The notes beneath the pieces are model-generated. The model saw only the letters and a list, made by a program, of their open reading frames with translations. It was not told where the DNA came from and did not search any database. Of a DNA stretch of 64,000 nucleotides, positions 8,164 through 16,366 are shown piece by piece (the first letter of the stretch is position 1; every line of letters starts with the position of its first letter). Position numbers and translations under genes: made by a program. The DNA is from Chryseobacterium sp. MYb264 (GTDB taxonomy: Bacteria; Bacteroidota; Bacteroidia; Flavobacteriales; Weeksellaceae): contig NZ_CP142422.1 in NCBI RefSeq assembly GCF_035974275.1, positions 2,356,001 through 2,420,000 on the forward strand, in the 5' to 3' direction.

Positions 8164-9280
8164 AATTATCTTTCACTATTTTTTTTATAATATTCATATA
8201 TTCATTTGTTCTATCCATACTAGAGCCAAACCGTTGAAGATTTTTGGTTCCTGTATTAACCAATTTATGTTTCATTTCTTCATTGAAGGAGAGCTCATAA
8301 ATTGCTTTTGCATACGAATCGGGGTTTACGGGCTCACAGTAATAAGCTGCCTCACCGCAAATATCGCGAGAAAATCCTAAATCAGATGCAATTATAGGCT
8401 TTTTCATAAACATTGCTTCTAAATAAGTAGCAGAAAATACTTCCAACAAACTCGGTATGAATACAATCTGTGATTGCTCATATAAAGACGGAATGCTTTC
8501 GAGATTTACCTTGCCCAGATACTCAATATATTGATCACAAAACTCAGGATAATTTAACTCTTCTTTAGTTAATGTAATTAAAAATTTGAAATTATCCATA
8601 GTAAACTTTTCTTTAAGTATCATAATTATTTGAGGAATAATCATCATATTTTTATGTGGATAATTTGCAGTAAGAAATAATATATTAATTGATTTAGAAG
8701 ATATTCCTTTATATTCTATCCATTTAAATTTATTTGAAAATATTTCATTTAGAGTATTGCCCACTGTAAAAGAATTATTTTCGTAACCCGATCTATTTAT
8801 AAATATTTGTCTTGCATTTTCTGTTTCAAAAACTAATGAATCTGAATTTTTTTTAAAACTGTAAGTTTTTATTATTGATAAGATTTTATAATAAATTTTT
8901 TCTTTTATAGAGATTTGCTTAAAAAACGGAGAATCAGGATAAATAATATAGGGTATTGCAAAACCCACAAGCTTTGGGAAATTACTTTTGTGATACGAAG
9001 GACCAAAAATTGTAAAAATACAATCAGGATACACAGAATTTTCTATTTGGCTTACACTTTTGATTCTTTTTCTTTTAGACTTTTCTTCTTTTTTTCCTAA
9101 ATTATAAAAGGTAAAATTATCGGGAAAAACATCATCTTTTAATACCTGAACACAATTTATCGATAGTACTACATGAAAAGTATGTAAAGAATTTAATTTT
9201 TTTAAATCTCTCAGAAATGATGCTGCCACTTGTAAACCTCCCCCTGCAAATAAATTTGAATTATCTATCAGAATCTTCAT
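8147..9280 (-). CDS. GT4-family glycosyltransferase
   Basis: A GT-B glycosyltransferase of about 377 residues. MKILIDNSNLFAGGGLQVA opens the acceptor domain with a glycine-rich loop. The C-terminal domain has ILFLTANYPHKNMMIIP, QYIEYLGKVNLESIPSLYEQ, and the donor-binding EVFSATYLEAMFMKKPIIAS, which is the E-x7-E motif region of GT4 retaining enzymes. I chose the ATG at 9280. An in-frame ATG at 9313 would add eleven residues (MYIDFYSKNNS) overlapping the wzy coding region, and the family normally begins with the KILIDNSN strand. It lies four bases after wzy and overlaps capE. It probably adds one sugar of the repeat unit; the donor cannot be told. Confidence 0.88.
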   Translation of the reverse strand: MKILIDNSNLFAGGGLQVAASFLRDLKKLNSLHTFHVVLSINCVQVLKDDVFPDNFTFYNLGKKEEKSKRKRIKSVSQIENSVYPDCIFTIFGPSYHKSNFPKLVGFAIPYIIYPDSPFFKQISIKEKIYYKILSIIKTYSFKKNSDSLVFETENARQIFINRSGYENNSFTVGNTLNEIFSNKFKWIEYKGISSKSINILFLTANYPHKNMMIIPQIIMILKEKFTMDNFKFLITLTKEELNYPEFCDQYIEYLGKVNLESIPSLYEQSQIVFIPSLLEVFSATYLEAMFMKKPIIASDLGFSRDICGEAAYYCEPVNPDSYAKAIYELSFNEEMKHKLVNTGTKNLQRFGSSMDRTNEYMNIIKKIVKDNYDNQK

Positions 9281-9284
9281 ACTA

Positions 9285-10604
9285 TTATTTTTTGAATAAA
9301 AATCTATATACAAAATAAAAACTACAAATTAAGCCTAAACTAAAAGCAAAAGAGCTTAACAAATCTCCACGTAATACGAAAAAAAGCATTCCTAAAAGTA
9401 TAAAATATAAAATACTTAAATAATTTCCTTTCACAACATTATCATTCAACCAGTACAGTTTATCAATTTTAGCCGAAGTATAGCCTAAGATAATTATAAA
9501 AATAAAAATACCAATGAATCCAAAATTTATATAACCTTCTGCAAAATAATTTGCTGAAATATTACTAAAATCTAAATTTAAAACTTCTGCAACATATGCT
9601 CCAGAGCCTACCGGTTTTGTAGTCCAGATCGTTCTAGGGATCCAGAAAAATAGCACTCCAAGTAATTGATTACCATAAGTAATAAAATCATATTTTAATA
9701 TCAAGGCAAAGTTTTGAAAACTATCAAAATGTCCTGTTTCGAACATTTTTAGATTATACTTCATTTCTATTTTATCAAACCCCTTAAAATTTCTAAAATT
9801 ATCTAGCACTGGGAAGATAAAAAATATGCCTAAAAACACTAAAATAGATAGTACATTTTCTTTACGTAATTTGGGAAATATAATTAGTAAAAAAGGAATA
9901 TATATAGCAGCAGCATAAAATCTAGGAATTCCTGTAGGAAAACATGTTACAACTCCTAAAATAAGCAAGACTATATAAGCTAATATATTTTTTTGTTTTG
10001 ACATATGATACATCATAAAACAAATAATAGGAATCGGTCGTATAAACTGTTGGATTAAAAGATATATTGTTGTTGATTTTTCTTCACCAGCATCAGTAAG
10101 TTCGCCTCCCCTTAATATTATATTGAGAATATTAAAATTGTGATAATTAAAAACAATAAAAGAGCATATGAAACATACGATAAGAATTTTAACATTTCTA
10201 GAAAATGAAACTTTCTCTACAAGTTCAAATCTTTCTGTTTTAATTTTATTAATATGTAATATTTTACTAAAAAATTGATAAAATGCTATATAAAAAATCA
10301 AAATGAAAATAACAATGATATTAGTAAAAAAATAAAATTCTTCTCCGATGAATGGAGCACCATAAAAAGTTGATTTACTATAAAATTGTAACAATGGTGC
10401 AATCCCAAAAAACAGATAAGAAAAAATAAAGAAAAACTTTATAAAGGAATATCGATAATTTTTTTTATTGAAAATTTGCAAGATTGAAATAATCTGTATT
10501 ATTATGCTGGTAATATACACCCTACTTGAAAAATGCGGTATATCACCATTGTAAAATACAATAATGCTAAATAAGATTAGTATGCTACGTAAAATAGTAT
10601 TCAT
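9285..10604 (-). CDS. wzy: Wzy-like O-antigen/capsule repeat-unit polymerase
   Basis: A 439-residue integral membrane protein with about ten to twelve hydrophobic helices and almost no soluble domains except a loop around residues 255-330 (NFRNFKGFDKIEMKYNLKMF onward), the size expected of the large periplasmic loop of Wzy. Wzy proteins have little conserved sequence, so the call rests on topology, length and location between a flippase module and glycosyltransferases. It would polymerise lipid-linked repeat units on the periplasmic face of the inner membrane. The coding region is particularly AT-rich, as usual for serotype-specific genes. An O-antigen ligase is the main alternative, but this is the only such protein in the locus. 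Confidence 0.8.
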   Translation of the reverse strand: MNTILRSILILFSIIVFYNGDIPHFSSRVYITSIIIQIISILQIFNKKNYRYSFIKFFFIFSYLFFGIAPLLQFYSKSTFYGAPFIGEEFYFFTNIIVIFILIFYIAFYQFFSKILHINKIKTERFELVEKVSFSRNVKILIVCFICSFIVFNYHNFNILNIILRGGELTDAGEEKSTTIYLLIQQFIRPIPIICFMMYHMSKQKNILAYIVLLILGVVTCFPTGIPRFYAAAIYIPFLLIIFPKLRKENVLSILVFLGIFFIFPVLDNFRNFKGFDKIEMKYNLKMFETGHFDSFQNFALILKYDFITYGNQLLGVLFFWIPRTIWTTKPVGSGAYVAEVLNLDFSNISANYFAEGYINFGFIGIFIFIIILGYTSAKIDKLYWLNDNVVKGNYLSILYFILLGMLFFVLRGDLLSSFAFSLGLICSFYFVYRFLFKK

Positions 10605-10623
10605 CGTTCGTTATATGTCAAAT

Positions 10624-11493
10624 TTATTGACGATCAAATGCATCAATCCAAGAAGTATCGCTAAAGTTTTTAATTGATACTCCTTCAACGGCTGCAAAAC
10701 TACGTATAATATGATAACTGTTAAACGCCCTTGACAAACTGGCAAACTCTTCATGAACCTTAACAGAGGTACCATCCGCGTTTATATGAGGAATCAACTT
10801 TTCCTTATTATCATAAAAATGTTTATCTTTTGTATATAAAACATTGTCTTTCTGCATAATATACCCCTCATGCCACGAATGATCTCCACCCCATAAAATG
10901 ATATTACTGAATTTCATTTTAATACTGTAGAACAGACATGCCGTCAAAACATTTTGAAAAAGGGGGTTTGCGATGCCAAATTTAAAGAATATATTATTAA
11001 TAGCATCACTCCCGCCTACAATCGGAGTGCTTTTGAAGAGCTGAACTTTGATCTTAGGATTTTCTTTAATCCTATTGAAAGCCTCTCCAAATCTCGCATA
11101 AGACGGGACAATAACTGTCATGTCCCAATTTGTTTTAGAAATCATATTACCGAAAGCATCCTCCTGTACTTTTTTAATGTGTGGTTCAGGATCATTGATA
11201 AAAAAAGCAGAGTCTGCCATTACATAGTAATTAGGCTTTATTTCTTCATACTCTTTTGCGCAGGAAAAAGAATTTACAACCATTACGGAATCGGATTCGC
11301 TTTTCATCGTTACAATCTTATTGTAATCATCTTTTAATGATGGCCCATTCCCTAACACAAATATTCTGTCAGAACGTTTATTTTTTTTAAAAACATTTCT
11401 GAAAATAAGGTTTCTTGGAAGAAGTAATATAACAATAATACAGTTTAATAAATTTTCTACGATTTTTAGAGTTTTTTGATAGTACTTAAACAT
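10624..11493 (-). CDS. GNGPSL-motif (DUF115/GT42-like) protein, candidate nonulosonic acid transferase
   Basis: A 289-residue protein not assignable to a characterised enzyme. Residues 11-27 are hydrophobic and could anchor it at the membrane. After that, RIFVLGNGPSLKDDYNKI (GNGPSL at 48-53) matches the nucleotide-binding start of DUF115/Maf proteins and of GT42 sialyltransferases such as CstII. SNIILWGGDHSWHEG (GGDHSW at 202-207) occupies the place of the second GT42 motif. No other gene in the locus looks like a transferase for CMP-activated legionaminic acid, so this is the best candidate for that step. Neighbours are wzy and wzx, with an eight-base overlap with the latter. Motif reading is direct; function is inference. 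Confidence 0.65.
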   Translation of the reverse strand: MFKYYQKTLKIVENLLNCIIVILLLPRNLIFRNVFKKNKRSDRIFVLGNGPSLKDDYNKIVTMKSESDSVMVVNSFSCAKEYEEIKPNYYVMADSAFFINDPEPHIKKVQEDAFGNMISKTNWDMTVIVPSYARFGEAFNRIKENPKIKVQLFKSTPIVGGSDAINNIFFKFGIANPLFQNVLTACLFYSIKMKFSNIILWGGDHSWHEGYIMQKDNVLYTKDKHFYDNKEKLIPHINADGTSVKVHEEFASLSRAFNSYHIIRSFAAVEGVSIKNFSDTSWIDAFDRQ

Positions 11494-12733
11494 TCTTTAA
11501 ATATTTTACATTAACAAAATAATACACTGTAAATGAATTAATTAACTGGATAATAAAATAAAATATAATAAAATTATTCATATGAAACAGATAAATTAAA
11601 GACAACATTAAAATCCATGAAACAGCATTTGAACTTAGCTTTAGAAAAAAGTAATATTTGTACTTATCTAAGATCATTAAATAAGGTGCCGATATCCATT
11701 GAAAAATATTAAGAAAAAACACCAGAATTACAAAACACAAGGAATAGATAAATGTATTATCTATTTTCGGAAGAATTCCAGGAATTAAATTCCTTACAAT
11801 AAGTAATAGCAGAGCTAATACCAGAAGACCTCCTGCTACCTTTATATACATAAATTTAATGCTTTTTGTATACGTGCGCGCATCAGCCATACTTTGTGCC
11901 AAGAGTTCTTTAAGCTTAGGCACATATACTTGATTAATCCCATTGGAAAGCAACTGAATCATCGAAAACATATTTAACAATAATCCCAATGCCAATAGCT
12001 GTTGTTCTGAACCCGAGTATATTTTTGAAAAATTTAAAAAGCCCAAACCTGTCCCCCACCCTATAAATGCGATAATCATGGAATATTTCACTCTCTTTAA
12101 TAAAGAAATAAAATGAATAGATTTAAATTTAAATATATTTTTATATAGTTTATTTTTGATAAAGAAGAAGATAAAAAATATTGAAATTCCTGAAAATTTC
12201 CCTAAAAAGAAGGCTAATACTTTATCATCAAATGTTAAAAAAAATACAATACAAAAAACAAAACTTAAAAAGAATGGTATTGATTTATACTGTATTGCCA
12301 ACTTATGATTGGCCGATATTTGTAAAGAAACAGATATATAATTTACAATGGTTGTAACAAAAGCATTTCCTATAATAAAGAGAATTACATAATGTAAATT
12401 ATAGTTATAATACTGATTAATTTGCTTCTGAAATAAAAAGTAAATGCCGATATATAATAAAATTTGAATTATAGAAAAATCGAAAAATCCTGAAAACAGC
12501 GTCTTGATTTTATTTTTTTTGTATGAATAAAGAACATCGACATAATAAGAGAAAAAACTCATCGTAATTAATGCTTCCAATGAAATTAAGAGCATTAGTT
12601 TCAGATATAATTCTTTATTAATAAATGTTGCAATGATAACAAGTAATAATTGATTTCCTCCTTTTGCAAGGCCTTCAAAAATCGTATAATAAATACTTGT
12701 AAAATTTAGTTTCTTTGTTAGGTTAAAAATCAT
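11486..12733 (-). CDS. wzx: Wzx-like polysaccharide flippase (MOP superfamily)
   Basis: A 415-residue polytopic membrane protein with about twelve hydrophobic segments in two halves and a central basic loop (KNKLYKNIFKFKSIHF near 190-210), as in MATE/MOP flippases that move lipid-linked repeat units across the inner membrane. The opening, YYTIFEGLAKGGNQLLLVII, resembles the first helix of Wzx/RfbX proteins. It is the first gene after a hairpin and a promoter-like TATTTTTG box, so it may head its own transcription unit. Wzx and Wzy proteins diverge fast; the identification rests on topology and context rather than on catalytic residues. Confidence 0.82.
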   Translation of the reverse strand: MIFNLTKKLNFTSIYYTIFEGLAKGGNQLLLVIIATFINKELYLKLMLLISLEALITMSFFSYYVDVLYSYKKNKIKTLFSGFFDFSIIQILLYIGIYFLFQKQINQYYNYNLHYVILFIIGNAFVTTIVNYISVSLQISANHKLAIQYKSIPFFLSFVFCIVFFLTFDDKVLAFFLGKFSGISIFFIFFFIKNKLYKNIFKFKSIHFISLLKRVKYSMIIAFIGWGTGLGFLNFSKIYSGSEQQLLALGLLLNMFSMIQLLSNGINQVYVPKLKELLAQSMADARTYTKSIKFMYIKVAGGLLVLALLLLIVRNLIPGILPKIDNTFIYSLCFVILVFFLNIFQWISAPYLMILDKYKYYFFLKLSSNAVSWILMLSLIYLFHMNNFIIFYFIIQLINSFTVYYFVNVKYLKNV

Positions 12734-12754
12734 TTCCGATTATTGATTCCAAAA

Positions 12755-12762
12755 CAAAAATA
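12755..12762 (-). promoter_or_regulatory. candidate -7 box (TATTTTTG) upstream of wzx
   Basis: On the minus strand TATTTTTG matches the Bacteroidota -7 consensus TAnnTTTG and lies 22 bases before the wzx ATG, just after the hairpin at 12819-12851. No convincing -33 TTTG is seen. If active it would let the second half of the locus be transcribed independently. Confidence 0.35.
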
Positions 12763-12818
12763 GTAATATAAAAATACTCTTATTATTATAATATGAACTC
12801 TTTTTGTTTTTAATTTAA

Positions 12819-12851
12819 AGATAATGCCCGATGTAACAACAGGCATTATCT
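12819..12851 (-). terminator. hairpin between wbpG and wzx (terminator or attenuator)
   Basis: A ten-base-pair perfect stem, AGATAATGCC with GGCATTATCT, encloses a 13-base loop in the 147-base gap between wbpG and wzx. On the minus strand the stem is followed by TTTAAATT, a weak U-tract. It is the only clear hairpin seen inside the polysaccharide locus. Confidence 0.5.
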
Positions 12852-12880
12852 ATTTATAAATTTTATTTTTTAATCACATT

Positions 12881-14110
12881 TTAGTCGTTAAGCCCTGTTC
12901 CCATTACATTATGTCTTAATTTCCAAAGCCCTCCGTCATCTTTACCCCAAAGATGCGGAGACCTAAACTTATCTGCAAGCTCACCCTTAAAATATTCTGG
13001 GTCAATATCGAGATAATGCATAATCTCATCAAAATATCTATCCGGAAATTCTCCATCGAAACGATTGACAAGAGCGACTCCATCTTCACGAGTTAAATGT
13101 TTGTTTCTTATTTCCTGAGAGGCATCATATGTAGTTCTCCCAATTCCGAATTTAATATATGTCGTATAATAATGTAAATCATCAATTTTGTCATCTATAC
13201 TATTATACTTGCTGTAAGTTCCCTGTGTACGGAAAGGTCTCGCTTTAAAGCCTGTATTTTCCACTGCATAGTAATAAACTTCTTGTGGAGTCCATTTAAG
13301 ATAATATCCAAGATAATGGACTTCAATTTTAGATTTCTCCATTTCATCAGCAGATGCCGGCAAGAATGATAACAAGTCACTTAAAGAAAGGTGATAGTTT
13401 TCAATAAGTTCCTTTACAGATACACCACCAAGAAAAATCTCATCTAAATTCTCGTAGCTATAATACGATTTGTCTCTTAAAGAAGAAGCATTATCTGCAA
13501 TGGGATTACCATATTCCGCTTCATTTTCTCCATAAAAAATTAAGGGAATACCATATTTCGCGGCGATCTTGGGAGCCAGATTTTTTTGACCTAAAATAAA
13601 CGTCTGGAAGGGGTGAAATAAATTCTCAATAGATAATTTAGTTAAAAGCTTCATGGCTTTCCCATTTCTATTAAAGGAAATATTATCAAAGCCAGTATCG
13701 ATCCAATTTTTCCAATTTTTGTATCCATAATCTGTATACAAAATTGGAGGCCAAGTAACTGTTAAAGGATTCATCCCGTACTTATACTTAAGTACGTGCG
13801 CCTGATAAGCACTATCTTTACCCCCACTTCCAGGTACTAAACAGTCATAACTGCCATCTTTACTTCTGTATTGATCCAAAAGTGCCACCAATTCTTTTTG
13901 TCTTTGCTCCCAATCAATTTTTTCCTTTTGTTCAGCCGTTCTACAGGCGTCGCAAACTCCATGCTCATCAAAGTGCATGGTTGTTTTCTTACTATCTCTG
14001 GTATGCCTAAATTCTACAGCCGATGAAGGTCTTTGATTAGACATTACGCATTTCTTACAAAACTTTACCTCTCCGGGTAGTCCGTAATAAATTTCTAATT
14101 TTTGTGTCAT
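12881..14110 (-). CDS. wbpG: N-acetyl sugar amidotransferase (WbpG/PseA/LmbA family)
   Basis: A 409-residue PP-loop ATPase of the N-acetyl-sugar amidotransferase family. Two CxxC pairs near the start (Cys18/Cys21 in FCKKCVMS, Cys53/Cys56 in GVCDAC) look like a zinc site. The ATP-pyrophosphatase loop is PGSGGKDSAY (SGGKDS at 95-100), and ENEAEYGNP and GIGRTTYDASQEIR are family-specific. With ammonia from the HisH/HisF pair directly upstream in the operon, it would convert an N-acetyl group of a sugar to an acetamidino group. In this locus the probable substrate is a legionaminic acid precursor or CMP-Leg, giving an Am derivative as known from Legionella and Campylobacter. The other known context is a 2,3-diamino uronic acid as in Pseudomonas O-antigens. 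Confidence 0.93.
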   Translation of the reverse strand: MTQKLEIYYGLPGEVKFCKKCVMSNQRPSSAVEFRHTRDSKKTTMHFDEHGVCDACRTAEQKEKIDWEQRQKELVALLDQYRSKDGSYDCLVPGSGGKDSAYQAHVLKYKYGMNPLTVTWPPILYTDYGYKNWKNWIDTGFDNISFNRNGKAMKLLTKLSIENLFHPFQTFILGQKNLAPKIAAKYGIPLIFYGENEAEYGNPIADNASSLRDKSYYSYENLDEIFLGGVSVKELIENYHLSLSDLLSFLPASADEMEKSKIEVHYLGYYLKWTPQEVYYYAVENTGFKARPFRTQGTYSKYNSIDDKIDDLHYYTTYIKFGIGRTTYDASQEIRNKHLTREDGVALVNRFDGEFPDRYFDEIMHYLDIDPEYFKGELADKFRSPHLWGKDDGGLWKLRHNVMGTGLND

Positions 14111-14115
14111 GTTAA

Positions 14116-14769
14116 CTAATATAAATTATTTTGTTCTGCCCAGATTTTATAAATTTTGAGTCCTTCTTTTGCACTCTTTTCTGGATGGAACTGACATGCA
14201 AAAATATTATCTATCAGAATACTTGAGGTATATCGGATTCCGGCATATTCCGTGTAAGTGAGCGTAATCGATTCATTTTCAGGCACTATATAAAACGAAT
14301 GTACAAAGTACATATCGGCACCTGATTTAGTATCTTTTAGAGGTGAAGATTTCCATACATCAGGATTATTTTCATGAATTGTATTCCAAGATATTTGGGG
14401 AATACGGATTTTGTGATCCTCAGTTTGTTTTGAAAATTTCAGTACTTTTCCTTTGACAAAATCAAGCCCTTCTGTAGTACCAAATTCTTCGCTGGATGTA
14501 AATAACAATTGAAGTCCAAGACAAATTCCTAAAAATGGTTTTTTATTTTCGATAACTGCTTTACGAAGTTCATCTGTTAATCCCATTTTATCAAGGTTAT
14601 CCTTAGCTTCTTTAAAAGCTCCAACTCCAGGAAGAACAATCGCATCGGCGATAGCTATCTCCGAAGGATCAGAACTAATAACCACATCTAATCCTATATT
14701 TACTAATGCCTGATAAACGCTAAACAAGTTTCCTAAATTATAGTCGATTATTACAACTTTTTTACTCAT
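14116..14769 (-). CDS. hisH: HisH-type glutamine amidotransferase of the sugar amidation system
   Basis: A 217-residue class I glutamine amidotransferase. The nucleophile Cys83 is in GICLGLQLLF and the His195/Glu197 pair in FHPEKS, so the glutaminase triad is intact. The start, VVIIDYNLGNLFSVYQAL, is that of HisH. No other histidine gene is present, and wbpG lies six bases downstream, so this is the O-antigen paralogue (HisH2-like) that supplies ammonia through HisF to WbpG rather than the histidine enzyme. The gap to the hisF paralogue upstream is two bases, implying tight co-translation. Confidence 0.93.
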   Translation of the reverse strand: MSKKVVIIDYNLGNLFSVYQALVNIGLDVVISSDPSEIAIADAIVLPGVGAFKEAKDNLDKMGLTDELRKAVIENKKPFLGICLGLQLLFTSSEEFGTTEGLDFVKGKVLKFSKQTEDHKIRIPQISWNTIHENNPDVWKSSPLKDTKSGADMYFVHSFYIVPENESITLTYTEYAGIRYTSSILIDNIFACQFHPEKSAKEGLKIYKIWAEQNNLY

Positions 14770-14771
14770 GA

Positions 14772-15626
14772 TTATAATCTTACAGGTATATTGTTGAGGT
14801 GAAGAGTTTCCTTGATATCAAGAATGGTGCATGGCTTAATTTTACCAAAAAAATTACCACTTTTCAAAAAGCTAATATTTCCTTCTTTCTCAAAATCATT
14901 TTCTGAATGAATTTTGTCCAGGCATCCGTAATGCAAAATGGAAGAGATGGCAATACCATCTGCTTCAGTATTTTTGAATATATTTAACGCATCTTCACTT
15001 CCCTTACAACCACCATGTGCAATTACAGGTATATCCACAAGCTCCGTTATTTTTTTCACTAATTCAACATCAAACCCCTCGCCTGTACCTTCTTTATCAA
15101 CGGAAGTAATCACCAATTCACCAGCTCCTAATTCCTGTACTTTTTGAGCCCACTCAAATACATCCAATCCTGTATATTCACGTCCATTATCTGTATAAGC
15201 CAAATATTTTCCGTTATATTCTTTAATAGCTTCAATTGCGACTACAATTGTTGATGATCCGAATTTTAGAGTGGCTTCTTTTATAAAAAAAGGATTTTTA
15301 ATAGCTGCTGTATTAATACAAACCTTGTCTGCCCCAGAGAGCAGAGCCCTTCGAATATCCGCTATTGAGCGAATTCCCCCCCCCACAGTGAGTGGAATAA
15401 ATATTTTTTTAGCAGTTTTTGATATTATATCGCTTAAACTATTTCTTTCATACAAACTTGCTACTGTATCCTGAAAAAAAAGTTCATCTGCACCATTTTG
15501 ATAATAGTACTCTGCAAAATATTCGGGTTTTCCCAAAACCCTGAGCCCTTCTAAGTGAATACCTTTCACTAAATTAGGTCCCTTTATGTCCAATCTGGGA
15601 ATGACTCTCAGTTTGTTGCCTTTCAT
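14772..15626 (-). CDS. hisF: HisF-type subunit of the sugar amidation system
   Basis: A 284-residue beta/alpha-barrel protein of the HisA/HisF family, some 30 residues longer than ordinary HisF. VIPRLDIKGPNLVKG keeps the first catalytic aspartate (Asp13), VGGGIRSIADIRRAL and HGGCKGSEDA are the phosphate loops, and VITSVDKEGTGEGFD matches the HisF ITSIDRDGT strand. At the position of the second catalytic aspartate of histidine-pathway HisF the protein reads VVAIEAIKE, so Glu132 replaces Asp. That change, the C-terminal extension and the wbpG neighbourhood indicate an ammonia-channelling partner for sugar amidation rather than imidazole glycerol phosphate synthase. There is a run of cytosines at 15376-15382 inside the gene; the frame is intact across it. 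Confidence 0.92.
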   Translation of the reverse strand: MKGNKLRVIPRLDIKGPNLVKGIHLEGLRVLGKPEYFAEYYYQNGADELFFQDTVASLYERNSLSDIISKTAKKIFIPLTVGGGIRSIADIRRALLSGADKVCINTAAIKNPFFIKEATLKFGSSTIVVAIEAIKEYNGKYLAYTDNGREYTGLDVFEWAQKVQELGAGELVITSVDKEGTGEGFDVELVKKITELVDIPVIAHGGCKGSEDALNIFKNTEADGIAISSILHYGCLDKIHSENDFEKEGNISFLKSGNFFGKIKPCTILDIKETLHLNNIPVRL

Positions 15627-15655
15627 TCGTAGTATTATTGTTGGCTTATGTTGTT

Positions 15656-16366
15656 TTAATTATTCAAATTATATTCTTCCATTATTAGTTCTGTCATTTT
15701 CCAATCCATCATCGTATCAATATCAATATTGTAAATAGCTTTATCATCCACAATTTTAATAACTCTCTCAAAATCAGATATATTATGTTTTAATATTCTG
15801 TCGGTGCTAATGTAGTAAAAAGCTCCGTTATATTCATATACTATAGGACAATCTTGTCTTCGCGTAAAGTCTCCCTGTTTAGACTTCGCAAGATATCCGT
15901 TTTCATCTTCTTCAAACAAATTAAAATAAGGATTACTTTTGGCTGTCTTTACTGAAACTATCATATCGTAATCATCACTATTTCCGGCCATTTTTAATAT
16001 ATCCTTCATTGTTTGCTCATTTCTTACCGGCGATGTAGGTTGGAGCAGAAGAATATTTTTATAGTGTATTCCTTGTTTTTTATAATATTCAATGGCATGT
16101 ATTATCACTTCTCTTGATCCGGAATAGTCTGAAGCCAGCTCATCCGGACGTAAAAAGGGGACTGTGTATCCAAGTGACTGTACAACCTCTCTTATTTCCT
16201 CCGAGTCTGTAGAAACACATATATCCTCAGGCTTATAATATTTCACTGCAAAATCGAGTGTATACTGGATGAGCGGTTTTCCCAAAAGATCTTTAATATT
16301 TTTTTTTGGAACCCCTTTGGAACCACCGCGGGCCGGGATGATTACCAATGTTTCTTTTTCTGTCAT
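15656..16366 (-). CDS. legF: CMP-nonulosonate cytidylyltransferase (LegF/NeuA-like)
   Basis: A 236-residue member of the acylneuraminate cytidylyltransferase family. LVIIPARGGSKGVPKKNIK is the CTP-binding signature, LLLQPTSPVR the second motif, and YEYNGAFYYIS and YNIDIDTMMDW the substrate and metal regions. It couples CMP to a nine-carbon keto acid in the cytoplasm. The surrounding PtmE, LegG, LegI, LegC and LegB genes point to legionaminic rather than N-acetylneuraminic acid as the substrate. Its ATG overlaps the stop of ptmE by four bases. Confidence 0.93.
   Translation of the reverse strand: MTEKETLVIIPARGGSKGVPKKNIKDLLGKPLIQYTLDFAVKYYKPEDICVSTDSEEIREVVQSLGYTVPFLRPDELASDYSGSREVIIHAIEYYKKQGIHYKNILLLQPTSPVRNEQTMKDILKMAGNSDDYDMIVSVKTAKSNPYFNLFEEDENGYLAKSKQGDFTRRQDCPIVYEYNGAFYYISTDRILKHNISDFERVIKIVDDKAIYNIDIDTMMDWKMTELIMEEYNLNN

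Noticed and set aside
14116..15626. hisH and hisF as part of histidine biosynthesis
   Set aside because: No other his gene is present, wbpG is adjacent, and the HisF paralogue has a changed catalytic residue.
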